The translations under genes and the position numbers were made by a program. From positions 7,090,501 through 7,154,500 of the forward strand of contig CP107851.1 in assembly GCA_036013505.1 (NCBI GenBank): a stretch of DNA of 64,000 nucleotides. The letters are read 5' to 3'. Numbering within the stretch: position 1 is the first letter of the stretch; each line of letters begins with the position of its first letter. The stretch comes from Streptomyces sp. NBC_00510 (lineage in GTDB: Bacteria; Actinomycetota; Actinomycetes; Streptomycetales; Streptomycetaceae). Shown one piece after another: positions 49,357-58,374 of the stretch. The notes beneath the pieces were generated by a model. That model made no database searches. It saw only the letters and a program-made list of their open reading frames with translations, and was not told the DNA's origin.

Positions 49357-50691
49357 ATGAGAGCACCGAAGGGCCGCGGAGCGCGCCTCGCCGCCGCCGT
49401 CGCGGCCGTCTCCGCACTGGCGCTGAGCGCGTCCGCCTGCGGCACCGACGGCAAGGGCAGCTCGGGCAGCGAGGGCAGCGGCAAGGGCACCGTCACCTTC
49501 TGGGACAACAACGGCGGTGTCCGCACCGAGGTGTGGAAGGAGATCATCTCCCGCTTCGAGAAGAAGAACCCGGACGTCAAGGTGAAGTACGTCGGGGTCG
49601 CCGCCGCCGACGTGCAGTCCAAGTACGACACCGCCATCGCGGGCGGCAAGGGCCTGCCCGACGTGGGCGGCGTGGGCACCGCGATGCTCGCGAGCCTGGT
49701 GGCGCAGGGCGCGCTCGACCCGGTGACCGACCGCATCGACGACAGCCCCCTGAAGGGCAGGTTCGACCCCAACCTGGTCAAGAGCGTGCAGGTGGCGGGC
49801 GGCGGCGACGAGCTGTTCTCGGTGCCGACCTCCGCGAACATGGGCGTCCTGTGGTACCGCACCGACCTGTTCGAGGCCGCGGGGGTGCCGGCGCCCACCA
49901 CCTGGGACGCGTTCTTCACGGCGACGGAGAAGCTGACGGACCGGAAGAGCAACGAGTTCGGCTTCACCTTCCGCGGCGGCGCCGGCTCGATCGCCCAGGC
50001 CCTGGACATGATGTACGGGCAGTCGGGCATCGACAGCTTCTGGAACGGCGACACGACCACCGTCAACGACCCGAAGAACGTGGCGGCGCTGGAGAAGTAC
50101 GTCGCGCTGTACAAGAAGACCACGCCCGAGGCCGACCTCAACAACGACTTCACCAAGATGGTCGCCGAGTTCGACAACGGGAAGATCGGCATCCTCCAGC
50201 ACAACCTGGGCTCCTACCAGAACCACCTGGACGCCCTCGGCCAGGACAAGTTCGCGGGCGTGGCCATGCCGGTGGACGCGGCGGGGGTGCGCACCACGGT
50301 CTCCAACCCGGTGGACGGGCTCGGTCTGTTCAAGAGCTCAGGGAACAAGGAGGCCGCCTGGAAGTTCATCGAGTTCGCCGCCTCCGCGGAGGCGAACAGC
50401 CTGTGGAACGAGTCGGCCGGGGCCATCCCGTCCAACACCGAGGCGCAGGACGACGACTGGATCGCCTCCGCCGGGGCCACCAAGATCGCCATCGAGGCGC
50501 TCACCGACCCCAAGACGAAGATCGTCCAGCTGCCGTACTACCTGCCGGACTGGAACACCCTCAGCAAGGCCGACAGCGAACCGGAGTTCCAGAAGGTCGT
50601 CCTCGGCCGGCTGAGCGCCAAGGACTTCCTCGACGCCCTCGCCGGGAAGCTCAACGCCGCGCAGGCGGACTGGAAGAAGCACACCTCCTGA
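49357..50691 (+). CDS. Sugar ABC transporter substrate-binding lipoprotein
   Basis: 444 residues. The lipoprotein signal peptide has lipobox ALSASAC with Cys at 28, then a Ser/Gly linker. The mature part is a CUT1-type binding protein: TVTFWDNNGGVRTEVWKEIISRFEKKNPDVKVKY, AGVPAPTTWDAFF and DGLGLFKSSGNKEAAWKFIEFA. It serves the permeases at 45263-47106, although two metabolic genes and a 152-bp gap lie between. CAGGAGAGTCACC precedes the ATG. A hairpin after the stop ends the operon. Confidence 0.93.
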   Translation: MRAPKGRGARLAAAVAAVSALALSASACGTDGKGSSGSEGSGKGTVTFWDNNGGVRTEVWKEIISRFEKKNPDVKVKYVGVAAADVQSKYDTAIAGGKGLPDVGGVGTAMLASLVAQGALDPVTDRIDDSPLKGRFDPNLVKSVQVAGGGDELFSVPTSANMGVLWYRTDLFEAAGVPAPTTWDAFFTATEKLTDRKSNEFGFTFRGGAGSIAQALDMMYGQSGIDSFWNGDTTTVNDPKNVAALEKYVALYKKTTPEADLNNDFTKMVAEFDNGKIGILQHNLGSYQNHLDALGQDKFAGVAMPVDAAGVRTTVSNPVDGLGLFKSSGNKEAAWKFIEFAASAEANSLWNESAGAIPSNTEAQDDDWIASAGATKIAIEALTDPKTKIVQLPYYLPDWNTLSKADSEPEFQKVVLGRLSAKDFLDALAGKLNAAQADWKKHTS

Positions 50692-50708
50692 TCCGCGTGC
50701 CCGGGTAC

Positions 50709-50756
50709 GGGACGGCCGGCGGCGCCCACGCCGCGCCGTGAGCCGCCGGCCGTCCC
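50709..50756 (+). terminator. Hairpin terminator after the ABC operon
   Basis: GGGACGGCCGGCGGC (50709-50723) and its exact complement (50742-50756) form a 15-bp stem with an 18-base loop. It lies between the binding-protein stop and the pectate lyase gene. A C-rich tract follows instead of U. Confidence 0.65.
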
Positions 50757-50796
50757 CGTTCCCCCTCCCATCCCCACCTCCTTCCAAGGAGCCGCA

Positions 50797-52125
50797 ATGC
50801 GCAGATTTGTGTGTCATGCACGCGTCATTCCTGCTCTGGTGGGCTGCACGACGCTCGCCCTCGCCCTCACCGCTCCGGCCGCGGCTCAGGCCGCCCCGCG
50901 CGGGGCCGCCCTCGGCCGTGCCGTACTGCCCGCCGGCGACGGCTGGGCCTCGGCCGGCGGGGGCACCAGGGGAGGCTCGGCCGCCGACGCCGCCCACGTC
51001 TTCACCGTGCGCAACCGCGCCGAACTGGTCGCCGCCCTCGGCGACGGCGACGGCACCCCCCGGATCGTCCGGGTCAAGGGCGTCATCGACGTCAACACCG
51101 CCGACGACGGCACCCCGCTGGACTGCGCGGACTACGCCACCGACGGCTACACGCTCGACGGCTACCTCGCCGCCTACGACCCCGCGGTGTGGGGCACCGA
51201 CCGCGAGCCGTCCGGCCCGCTCGAGGACGCGCGTGCCGCCTCGCAGAAGGTCCAGGCGGAACGCGTCCAGGTGCGGGTCGGCTCCCGCACCACCCTCGTC
51301 GGCCTCGGCCGGGGCGCCACCCTCCGCGGCGGCAACCTCATGGTCCAGGACGCCGACGACGTCATCATCCGCAACCTGTCCTTCGAGAACGCCGCCGACT
51401 GCTTCCCCGCCTGGGACCCCACCGACGGCGACACCGGAAACTGGAACTCCGAGTACGACAACCTCAGCGTGGTCGGCTCCACGCACGTGTGGGTGGACCA
51501 CAACACCTTCTCCGACGGCGACGAGCCCGACACGACCCTGCCCACGTACTTCGGCCGCGTCTTCCAGAAGCACGACGGCCTCTTCGACGTCATCAAGGGC
51601 TCCGACCTCGTCACCGGGTCCTGGAACGTCTTCCGGGACCACGGCAAGACCTCGCTCATCGGCAACAGCGACAGCGCCGCCGCCACCGACGCGGGCAGAC
51701 TGCGCGTCACCCTCCACCACAACCTCTACCGGAACGTCACCGAGCGCGCCCCGCGCGTCCGCTTCGGCCAGGTCGACGTCTACAACAACCACTACGTGGC
51801 GACCGCGGACTCCGGCTACGCCTACGGCTACAGCCTCGGTGTCGGCGTCCAGTCGCAGCTCGTGGCGGAGGCCAACGCCTTCACCCTGCCCGCGGGCGTC
51901 GACCGCGCCACGGTCATCAAGAAGTGGAAGGGCACCGCCCTCACCGAGGACGGCAACCTCGTCAACGGCCGCCCCGTCGACCTGCTCGCCGTCCACAACG
52001 CGGGCGTCCCCGCCGAGCAGCTCGGCGACGACGCGGGGTGGACCCCGGCCCTGCGCGCCCGGGTCGACCGTGCGGGCGCCGTACCGCACGTCGTCGACTG
52101 CCACGCGGGCAGCGGAAGGCTCTGA
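50797..52125 (+). CDS. Secreted pectate lyase (polysaccharide lyase family 1)
   Basis: 442 residues with a Sec signal (VIPALVGCTTLALALTAPAAAQA). The mature parallel beta-helix has PL1 signatures: STHVWVDHNTFSDG, KHDGLFDVIKGSDLVTGSWNVFRDHGKTSLIGNSD, VTLHHNLYRNVTERAPRVRFGQVDVYNN. The catalytic arginine is expected at R320 (RAPRVRFG). It cleaves polygalacturonate by beta-elimination outside the cell, supplying uronate oligomers. AAGGAG precedes the ATG. It stands 105 bp after the ABC operon and is separated from it by a hairpin. Confidence 0.95.
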   Translation: MRRFVCHARVIPALVGCTTLALALTAPAAAQAAPRGAALGRAVLPAGDGWASAGGGTRGGSAADAAHVFTVRNRAELVAALGDGDGTPRIVRVKGVIDVNTADDGTPLDCADYATDGYTLDGYLAAYDPAVWGTDREPSGPLEDARAASQKVQAERVQVRVGSRTTLVGLGRGATLRGGNLMVQDADDVIIRNLSFENAADCFPAWDPTDGDTGNWNSEYDNLSVVGSTHVWVDHNTFSDGDEPDTTLPTYFGRVFQKHDGLFDVIKGSDLVTGSWNVFRDHGKTSLIGNSDSAAATDAGRLRVTLHHNLYRNVTERAPRVRFGQVDVYNNHYVATADSGYAYGYSLGVGVQSQLVAEANAFTLPAGVDRATVIKKWKGTALTEDGNLVNGRPVDLLAVHNAGVPAEQLGDDAGWTPALRARVDRAGAVPHVVDCHAGSGRL

Positions 52126-52199
52126 CCGGCCGGCGCCCCGCACCCGCCCGTCGGCCGACCGTCCCCGGCCGGCGGAGGCCCGGGCCCCCGGCCGTCCCG

Positions 52200-53111
52200 T
52201 CAGGCCGCGGGACCACCGCGGTAGGCACGGGGCGAGCTCCCCGTCACCTCCTTGAAGGCCGTGCTGAGCGCGCTCTCGGAGCCGTAGCCCACCGCGCGGG
52301 CGATGACGGCGAGGGTCTCGGTGCCCTTGCGCAGGCGCTGCGAGGCGAGTTCGATGCGCCACCGCCTGAGGTAGTCCAGCGGCGGACAGCCCACGGTCCG
52401 CTTGAACCGCGCGGCGAGCGTGGACCTCGACACCCCGCTGGTGCGGGCGAGTTCGGCGACCGTCCAGCCGTGCGCCGGCGCGCGGTGCAGCGCGGCCAGG
52501 GCGGGCGCCACGACGGGGTCGGCCAGGCCGGCGGGCCAGCCCGACGCGCCGTGCGACTCCTCGGCGAGGTGCAGACGCAGCACGTGGACCAGCATGACGA
52601 CGGCCAGGTGCTCCGCCACGAGGGTGGAGGCCACGGGCCGTCGCAGCAGCTCCTGCCCGATCTGCTCCAGTGCCCAGCCCACGGTCTGCGCGTGCGCGGT
52701 CCCCGCGGGCACGTGGATGACCGGCGGCAGGGCGTCCAGCAGCAGGGCCCGCGCGCGGTCACCGAAGGAGAAGCGGCCGCCGACGAGCAGGACGTCGTCC
52801 CCCCGGCCGACCCGGGCGAAACCGCCCTCCGCCGCGGCGAACACCGGCTCCGCGGCGACCGGGGCCACGCCGGGAGCGCTGCGCAGCACGAACGGGCGGG
52901 CCTGGGTGAGCAGGAAGCAGTCGCCCGCGGCCAGCTCCACCGGCCCGTCCGCCCCCTCGACCTCCAGGAGGCACCCGCCGCGCCGGACCGCGTTGAACTT
53001 CACCCCGGACGGCGACTCGAAGCGCACCGCCCACTCGCCGCCCGCCACGAGGCCCGTCGAGAGGTGGGCCCTGGTCTCCAGCAGGGCCAGCACGTCCTCG
53101 AGCGGATCCAT
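52200..53111 (-). CDS. AraC-family regulator with cupin-type N-terminal domain
   Basis: 303 residues. The N-terminal ~165 are a cupin-like sensing domain (GVKFNAVRRGGCLLEVEGADGPVELAAGDCFLL). The C-terminal two-HTH AraC domain has WTVAELARTSGVSRSTLAARFKRTVGCPPLDYLRRWRIELA and VGYGSESALSTAFKEVTGSSPRAYR. This is the group next to SDR/oxidoreductase genes. ATG 53111 has GGAGG 6 bases upstream. It diverges from the SDR gene, its likely target. Confidence 0.9.
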   Translation of the reverse strand: MDPLEDVLALLETRAHLSTGLVAGGEWAVRFESPSGVKFNAVRRGGCLLEVEGADGPVELAAGDCFLLTQARPFVLRSAPGVAPVAAEPVFAAAEGGFARVGRGDDVLLVGGRFSFGDRARALLLDALPPVIHVPAGTAHAQTVGWALEQIGQELLRRPVASTLVAEHLAVVMLVHVLRLHLAEESHGASGWPAGLADPVVAPALAALHRAPAHGWTVAELARTSGVSRSTLAARFKRTVGCPPLDYLRRWRIELASQRLRKGTETLAVIARAVGYGSESALSTAFKEVTGSSPRAYRGGPAA

Positions 53112-53231
53112 GACGTGCCTCCAGGAGCTGGACGACGGCTGAAGTTTTCCGGAGTTTTCATTATGGAGAATACGCGATGCCGTCCATAGCCTGGTTCGCG
53201 TACCGGCCGTTCCCCTCCCGAGAAGGTCACC

Positions 53232-54197
53232 GTGCTCGACCACCCCCTGCTGCAGACCCCCTTCCCCTCGCACGCCACGGCCTCCGAGGTCATCGGCGGA
53301 GTCGACCTCACCGGCCGGCGCGCCCTCGTCACCGGCGGCGCCTCCGGCATCGGCCTCGAAACGGTCCGGGCCCTGGCCTCGGCCGGCGCGGACGTCACCG
53401 TCGCCACGCGCGACCCCGCCGCCGCGGCACCCGCCCTCCGTGAGCTCGCCACCACCGCCCCGGCGGGCTCGGTGGACGTACGGGCCCTCGACCTGGCCGA
53501 CCTCGCCTCCGTCGCACACTTCGCGGACGCCTGGAGCGGGCCGCTCGACATCCTCGTCGCCAACGCCGGGATCATGGCCCTCCCCACCCGCCAGGTCACC
53601 GGCCTCGGGTGGGAGCTGCAGCTCGCCACCAACCACCTCGGGCACTTCGCCCTCGCCACGGCACTCCACCCCGCACTGCGGGCGGCCGGCTCGGCCCGTC
53701 TGGTGGTCGTCAGCTCCGGAGCCCACCGCAACGCCGCGTTCGACTTCGGCGACCCCCACTTCGAGCGGCGTCCCTACGACCCCTGGACGGCCTACGCGCA
53801 GTCCAAGACCGCCGACGTCCTGCTCGCGGTGGGCGCCCGCCGGTGGGCCGCCGACGGCATCACGGCCAACGCGCTCAACCCCGGATGGATCCTCGGCACC
53901 AACCTCCAGCGCCACATCGACGCCGGCACCATGCGGGCGATGGGCGTGACGGACGAGGACGGCGCCGTCATCCCGCAGCCGTACCACAAGACCGCGGAGC
54001 AGGGAGCCGCCACCTCGGTGCTGCTCGCGGCGTCGCCGCTGCTCGACGGGGTGACCGGACGCTACTTCGAGGACAACCAGGAGGCGCCGGTCGTGGACGG
54101 GGACGAAGAGCGCCCCGGCGGCGTCGCCGCCCACGCCGTGGACCCGATCGCCGCGGACCGGCTCTGGGACCGCGCCCTGTGCGCCCTGCGGATGTGA
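53232..54197 (+). CDS. Short-chain dehydrogenase (retinol-dehydrogenase-like SDR)
   Basis: 321 residues. The cofactor loop is TGGASGIG; NAG box ANAG; catalytic Ser in VVSSGAHR; YxxxK as YAQSK. The C-terminal extension GVTGRYFEDNQEAPV is the hallmark of the oxidoreductase group often found divergent from AraC regulators. GTG start after GAGAAGGTCACC. The substrate is unknown. It forms a unit with the CMD-like gene downstream (109 bp gap). Confidence 0.9.
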   Translation: MLDHPLLQTPFPSHATASEVIGGVDLTGRRALVTGGASGIGLETVRALASAGADVTVATRDPAAAAPALRELATTAPAGSVDVRALDLADLASVAHFADAWSGPLDILVANAGIMALPTRQVTGLGWELQLATNHLGHFALATALHPALRAAGSARLVVVSSGAHRNAAFDFGDPHFERRPYDPWTAYAQSKTADVLLAVGARRWAADGITANALNPGWILGTNLQRHIDAGTMRAMGVTDEDGAVIPQPYHKTAEQGAATSVLLAASPLLDGVTGRYFEDNQEAPVVDGDEERPGGVAAHAVDPIAADRLWDRALCALRM

Positions 54198-54306
54198 CCT
54201 CACGGAGGTGCCCGGAGATGTCCGCCGCCCCCGGATGTCACAGCGGGGAGGCAGCCGTCCGTCGTACTCCCGCAGGCACGACGCGGACGACCCCAGGAGG
54301 CACGAC

Positions 54307-54867
54307 ATGTCCCGCATCTCCCTCGACCCGCCCCGGACCCCGTTCATCCGGCTCGCCGAGTGGTACGCGCGCCGCAGGTTCGGCAGGGTCCTCGACCCCG
54401 GCCGGGCGATCGGCCACCACCCGAAGGTGCTGATGTCCTACGCCCGCTTCGAGCAGGGCGTGGAGAAGTGGCACGCGCTCGACCCGGGCCTCAAGCACCT
54501 CGCCGTCATGGCGTCCGCGGTCCGCATCGGCTGCTCCTGGTGCGTGGACTTCGGCCACTGGAAGGCCGAGGGCCTGGGACTGCCCATGGAGAAGGTGGGC
54601 AAGGTGCCCGTCTGGCGTGAGCACCGGGAGGACTTCACCGAGCTCGAACAGTGGGTGATGGAGTACGCCGAGGCCATGAGCGAGACGGAGCCGTCCGTCA
54701 CCGACGACCTGGCCCGCCGGCTGCTCGACCGGCTCGGTGAGGCCGCCTTCGTCGAGCTCACGGCCATGGTCGCGGTGGAGAACCTGCGCTCCCGGCTCAA
54801 CAGCGCCCTCGGGCTGACCAGCCAGGGCTTCTCCGAGCGGTGCGCGGTCCCGCCCCGTACGTCCTGA
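54307..54867 (+). CDS. Carboxymuconolactone decarboxylase-like (AhpD-fold) protein
   Basis: 186 residues. The AhpD-type active centre is GCSWCVDFGHW: a CxxC with a following His, as in thiol-peroxidase partners and CMD-like proteins. The rest is helical (LKHLAVMASAVRI before the motif, AFVELTAMVAVENLRSRLNSALG after). It may act as a peroxide or electrophile reductase or a ring-opening enzyme. CAGGAGGCACGAC precedes the ATG at 54307; the frame extends to 54208 without a better start. Confidence 0.86.
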   Translation: MSRISLDPPRTPFIRLAEWYARRRFGRVLDPGRAIGHHPKVLMSYARFEQGVEKWHALDPGLKHLAVMASAVRIGCSWCVDFGHWKAEGLGLPMEKVGKVPVWREHREDFTELEQWVMEYAEAMSETEPSVTDDLARRLLDRLGEAAFVELTAMVAVENLRSRLNSALGLTSQGFSERCAVPPRTS

Positions 54868-54883
54868 CCGCCCCGCGGCCGGG

Positions 54884-55318
54884 TCACGCCGCCGCGGCGC
54901 CCTCGGGGGTCGCGGCCCGGGCCCTGCGGCCCTCGTGCCAGAGGGCCGCACCCGTCACCAGCGCGCCCACGCCCTCCCACACGCCGACCCCGAGGAAGCC
55001 GGAGGGCGCCCGGCCGATCACCACGGCCGTGGTGAAGACGGTGAAGGTCAGCAGCCGGAACGGGACCGTCCAGCCGAAGAAGGCGCGCCAGTCGGCCAGG
55101 GCCGCCAGGACGTAGTACACGCCCATGTTGAGCGCCGCCATCGAGGACGCGGTGAGGAAGACCAGGGTGTAGTCGCCGGCCGCGCGGTGGTCCGGACGGT
55201 GGAAGCCGAGCAGGGACAGCTGCACGGCCGGCGAGACGATCCCGACGATGCCGAGCGCGGCGGCGAGCACACCGAAGACGGCCATGGTCCAGCCGGAAAG
55301 GGAGCGGGGGAGACGCAC
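54884..55318 (-). CDS. Small membrane protein, four predicted helices (144 aa)
   Basis: No known family name. Hydrophobic segments are MAVFGVLAAALGIVGIV, LVFLTASSMAALNMGVYYVLAAL, LLTFTVFTTAVVIG and VGVWEGVGALVTGAALW, with a short Arg-rich tail. GTG 55318 has GGAGG 4 bases upstream. It follows the LacI gene on the same strand at 62 bp, but may have its own promoter. Confidence 0.8.
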   Translation of the reverse strand: MRLPRSLSGWTMAVFGVLAAALGIVGIVSPAVQLSLLGFHRPDHRAAGDYTLVFLTASSMAALNMGVYYVLAALADWRAFFGWTVPFRLLTFTVFTTAVVIGRAPSGFLGVGVWEGVGALVTGAALWHEGRRARAATPEGAAAA

Positions 55319-55380
55319 CGGTCCTCCAAGTCCGGGGGCGGCGGCTTCGACGCCCCAACTCCCATGATCCTAGGGGATGT

Positions 55381-56403
55381 TCAGGCCGAGTCCCGCCGTA
55401 CCAGCTCCGTCGGGAGGATCACCGCGGACGGCTCGTCACCGGCGATGCGGGCGAGCAGCAGGCGCACCATCTCGGCGCTGATCCGGTCCCACGGCTGGCG
55501 GATCGTGGTCAGCGGCGGCAGCGTGGCCAGCGCCGCCGGGGAGTCGTCGAAGCCGCCGACCGCGACGTCCTGCGGCACCCGCCGCCCGGCCCGCTCCAGC
55601 GCCGCCAGCGCGCCCTGCGCCATCAGGTCGGAGGCGACGAAGACCGCGTCCAGGCCGGGGGAGCGGTGCAGCAGCGCGGTCATCGCGGCCTCCCCGCTGG
55701 CCCGGCTGTAGTCGCCCTCGGCGATCAGCGTCTCGTCGGCGGGCAGCCCCGAGGCGGCCAGCTCCTCGCGGTAGCCAGCCAGGCGCTGCACACCGCCGGG
55801 GGTGTCCAGCGGCCCGGTGATCATGGCGATCGTGCGCCGCCCGGAGGCGACGAGGTGCCGCACCATCCGGTGCGCGCCGCCCCGCTCGTCGGCCGCCACG
55901 TACGCGACCCTGCCGCCCTGCCCCAGCGGCTCCCCGCACGCGACGACCGGGACCCCGGCCTTCTCCAGCCGCTCGGCGACCGGGTTCCCCGAGTGGCTGG
56001 ACACCAGCAGCACGCCGTCGACGTGCCCGGCGGTGATGTAGCGGGTTATCCGACGCCGCTCGGACTCGTCGCCGGCGATCATCAGCAGCAGCGGTATGTC
56101 GTGTGCGGCCAGCGCCTGGGTGCAGCCGCTGAGCAGCACGTTGAAGTTCGGGTCCTCGAAGAAGCGCTCCTGCGGTTCGGTGAGCAGGAAGCCCACCGAG
56201 TCCGACCGCCCGGTGATCAGGCTGCGGGCGTGCCGGTTCACCACGTAGCCGGTGCGGCGGATGGCGGCGTTGACCGCCTCCATCGCGGCCGGGCTCACGT
56301 TGTGCCCGCCGTTGAGGACGCGCGACACCGTGCCCCGTGACACGCCCGCCTCGCGGGCCACGTCGTGGATCGTCGGGGGACGGCGTCGTTCTGTGCGGCT
56401 CAT
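55381..56403 (-). CDS. LacI-family transcriptional regulator
   Basis: 340 residues. The N-terminal HTH is TIHDVAREAGVSRGTVSRVLNGGHNVSPAAMEAV, and the hinge helix is HARSLITGRSDSVG. The periplasmic-binding-like effector domain follows (LVSSHSGNPVAERLEKAGVPVV, GGFDDSPAALATLPPLTTIRQP). It is the last gene of the binding protein-permease-permease-LacI operon (22 bp after the MalG-type gene). It probably represses that operon and the divergent GH42 gene through the site at 59725. Confidence 0.92.
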   Translation of the reverse strand: MSRTERRRPPTIHDVAREAGVSRGTVSRVLNGGHNVSPAAMEAVNAAIRRTGYVVNRHARSLITGRSDSVGFLLTEPQERFFEDPNFNVLLSGCTQALAAHDIPLLLMIAGDESERRRITRYITAGHVDGVLLVSSHSGNPVAERLEKAGVPVVACGEPLGQGGRVAYVAADERGGAHRMVRHLVASGRRTIAMITGPLDTPGGVQRLAGYREELAASGLPADETLIAEGDYSRASGEAAMTALLHRSPGLDAVFVASDLMAQGALAALERAGRRVPQDVAVGGFDDSPAALATLPPLTTIRQPWDRISAEMVRLLLARIAGDEPSAVILPTELVRRDSA

Positions 56404-56425
56404 ACCGTTCTTCCTTCGGGGCTCC

Positions 56426-57331
56426 TCAGGACTTTACGGCCCCGGAGAGCAGGTCCAGGCTCCAGAACCGCTGGATCACCAGGAACAGGGCGATCAGCGG
56501 CATTATCGCCAGCATCGCACCGGTGATCACCAGCGTGTAGAGGGCGGGCGCCGAGGCGCCCTGCTGGAGCAGGGTGAACAGGCCCAGCGTCACCGGGAAC
56601 TTCTCGTCGTCGCCCAGCATGATGAACGGCAGCAGGAAGTTGTTCCAGATCGCCACGAACTGGAAGAGGAAGACCGTCACCAGTCCGGGCAGCATCACCG
56701 GCAGCGCGATCGTGCGGAAGATCCGCCACTCGCCCGCCCCGTCCACCCGGGCCGCCTCCACCACCTCGTCCGGCACGGCGGCGGAGGCGTAGATCCGGGC
56801 CAGGTAGATGCCGTACGGCGCCAGGACGCTCGGCAGCAGCACCGACAGGTAGCTGTCGGCCAGACCCGCCTTGGCCATCAGCAGGTACTGCGGGATCGCC
56901 AGGATGACCGGCGGCATCAGCACCCCGGTCAGCAGGACGTTGAAGATCGCCTCGCGGCCCCGGAAGCGGTACTTCGCCAGCGCGTAGCCGCTCACCGCGG
57001 ACACCGCGGTGGACAGCAGCGCGCCGAGGCCCGCGTAGAAGAGGGAGTTGAGCATCCACCGCCAGTAGACGCCGTCGCGGTACGCCGTCAGCGCGGAGAT
57101 GTTGTCGACCAGACCCGTGCCGGGCAGGAAGGTGAACGTCGCGAACAGCTCGCGGCTGCTCTTCGTCGACGCCACCAGCACCCATGCGACCGGGAGCAGG
57201 CAGTAGGCCGCACCGAGCAGCAGCACGACGGTCGGGACCAGGCCGGTCCCGCGGCGGCGCCGCGGCGCGGTGGCGCGGGCCGCCGCGGTGGCGCCGGGCC
57301 GCTGGGCGAGGGGGGTTGCGGTGACGCTCAT
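56426..57331 (-). CDS. Carbohydrate ABC transporter permease (MalG type), GH42 locus
   Basis: 301-residue six-helix CUT1 permease. The EAA loop is VVEAARVDGAGEWRIFRTIALPVMLP, and the end is DLLSGAVKS. The Arg-rich N-terminus RRRRG is typical. The ATG overlaps the stop of the upstream permease by one base (TGATG). As for the other transporter, no ATPase gene is present. Confidence 0.93.
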   Translation of the reverse strand: MSVTATPLAQRPGATAAARATAPRRRRGTGLVPTVVLLLGAAYCLLPVAWVLVASTKSSRELFATFTFLPGTGLVDNISALTAYRDGVYWRWMLNSLFYAGLGALLSTAVSAVSGYALAKYRFRGREAIFNVLLTGVLMPPVILAIPQYLLMAKAGLADSYLSVLLPSVLAPYGIYLARIYASAAVPDEVVEAARVDGAGEWRIFRTIALPVMLPGLVTVFLFQFVAIWNNFLLPFIMLGDDEKFPVTLGLFTLLQQGASAPALYTLVITGAMLAIMPLIALFLVIQRFWSLDLLSGAVKS

Positions 57332-58251
57332 CAGGAGGCTCCCTGCCGGGTACGGGAGTTGGCCGCCCGCAGGAAGCCGAAGGACAGGACGAGGGTGACG
57401 ACGGCGATGACCACGGACGTCGCGGCCGCCGAGTGGAGGTCGCCGCGGACGAAGGCGTCCTGGTAGACCTTCATCAGCGGGCTCCAGGTCGTGGAGATCG
57501 AGTTCGTCATCCCCTTCAGGGTCATCGGCTCACCGAAGACCTGGAAGGTCGCGATCATCGAGAAGAAGAAGGTCAGCACGAGCGCCGGCGCCACCGTGGG
57601 GATCTTGATCCGCAGCGCGATCTGCAGCTCCGAGCAGCCGTCGATCCGCGCGGCCTCGTAGATCTCGGCGGGCACCGCCCGCAGCGACGTGTAGATCACG
57701 ATCATGTTGAAGCCCGTGCCGCCCCACACGGCGACGTTCGCCAGCGCGCCGAAGAGCGCGCCGCCGGTCAGCAGGTCCGGCTCCGGCAGCCCCATGGCGC
57801 CCAGCGCGTAGTGGAGCGGGCTGAGCGAGGGCAGGTAGAGGAAGCCCCACAGCAGCGCCGCGACCACCCCGGGCACGGCGTACGGCAGGAAGATCGCCAG
57901 CCGCGAGAAGCCGCGCAGACGGGTCCGCTGCGCGTCCAGCATCAGGGCGAACAGCAGGGCGAGGCCCAGCATCACCGGTACCACGATCGCGCCGTAGCCG
58001 AGGATGCGGGCGGCGCCGTGCAGGAGCTCGGTGTCGGACAGGACGGAGGTGTAGTTGGACAGCCCCGCCCAGGCCTCGCCGCGTGCGCCCCGGCCCAGGC
58101 CCAGGCCCTTGACCTCGATCTTGCGGAAGCTCAGGTAGACGGCGTAGCCGATGGGGAGCGCGAAGGTCGCGGCGAACAGGACGACGGCGGGGACGAGGAA
58201 TCCGTAGGGGGCGAGGCGTCGGGTGCGCCGGGCAGCGGACGTGGGCGGCAT
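57331..58251 (-). CDS. Carbohydrate ABC transporter permease (MalF type), GH42 locus
   Basis: 306-residue CUT1 permease, first of the pair. The opening PYGFLVPAVVLFAATFALPIGYAVYLSF is followed by helices typical of this class. The EAA loop is IYEAARIDGCSELQIALRIKIPTVAP. The ATG lies 124 bp after the binding-protein gene, with a GC tandem repeat in the gap that may adjust relative expression. Confidence 0.93.
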   Translation of the reverse strand: MPPTSAARRTRRLAPYGFLVPAVVLFAATFALPIGYAVYLSFRKIEVKGLGLGRGARGEAWAGLSNYTSVLSDTELLHGAARILGYGAIVVPVMLGLALLFALMLDAQRTRLRGFSRLAIFLPYAVPGVVAALLWGFLYLPSLSPLHYALGAMGLPEPDLLTGGALFGALANVAVWGGTGFNMIVIYTSLRAVPAEIYEAARIDGCSELQIALRIKIPTVAPALVLTFFFSMIATFQVFGEPMTLKGMTNSISTTWSPLMKVYQDAFVRGDLHSAAATSVVIAVVTLVLSFGFLRAANSRTRQGAS

Positions 58252-58278
58252 GGGCGGCTCGTTTCGGACGGCTGACGA

Positions 58279-58327
58279 ACGTACGGGCGGACGGGCGGAC
58301 GGGCGGGCGTACGGACGGACGGGCGGG
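58279..58327. repeat. Short tandem repeat of GGACGGGC-like units
   Basis: About six imperfect units of 8 bases (CGTACGGG, CGGACGGG and variants) lie between the binding-protein gene and the first permease gene. It is the kind of tract prone to slippage. It contains no gene. Confidence 0.7.
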
Positions 58328-58374
58328 ACCGGGGGCGCGTGGTGCCCCCGGTCGGCCCGAGGGGCTGCCGCGCG

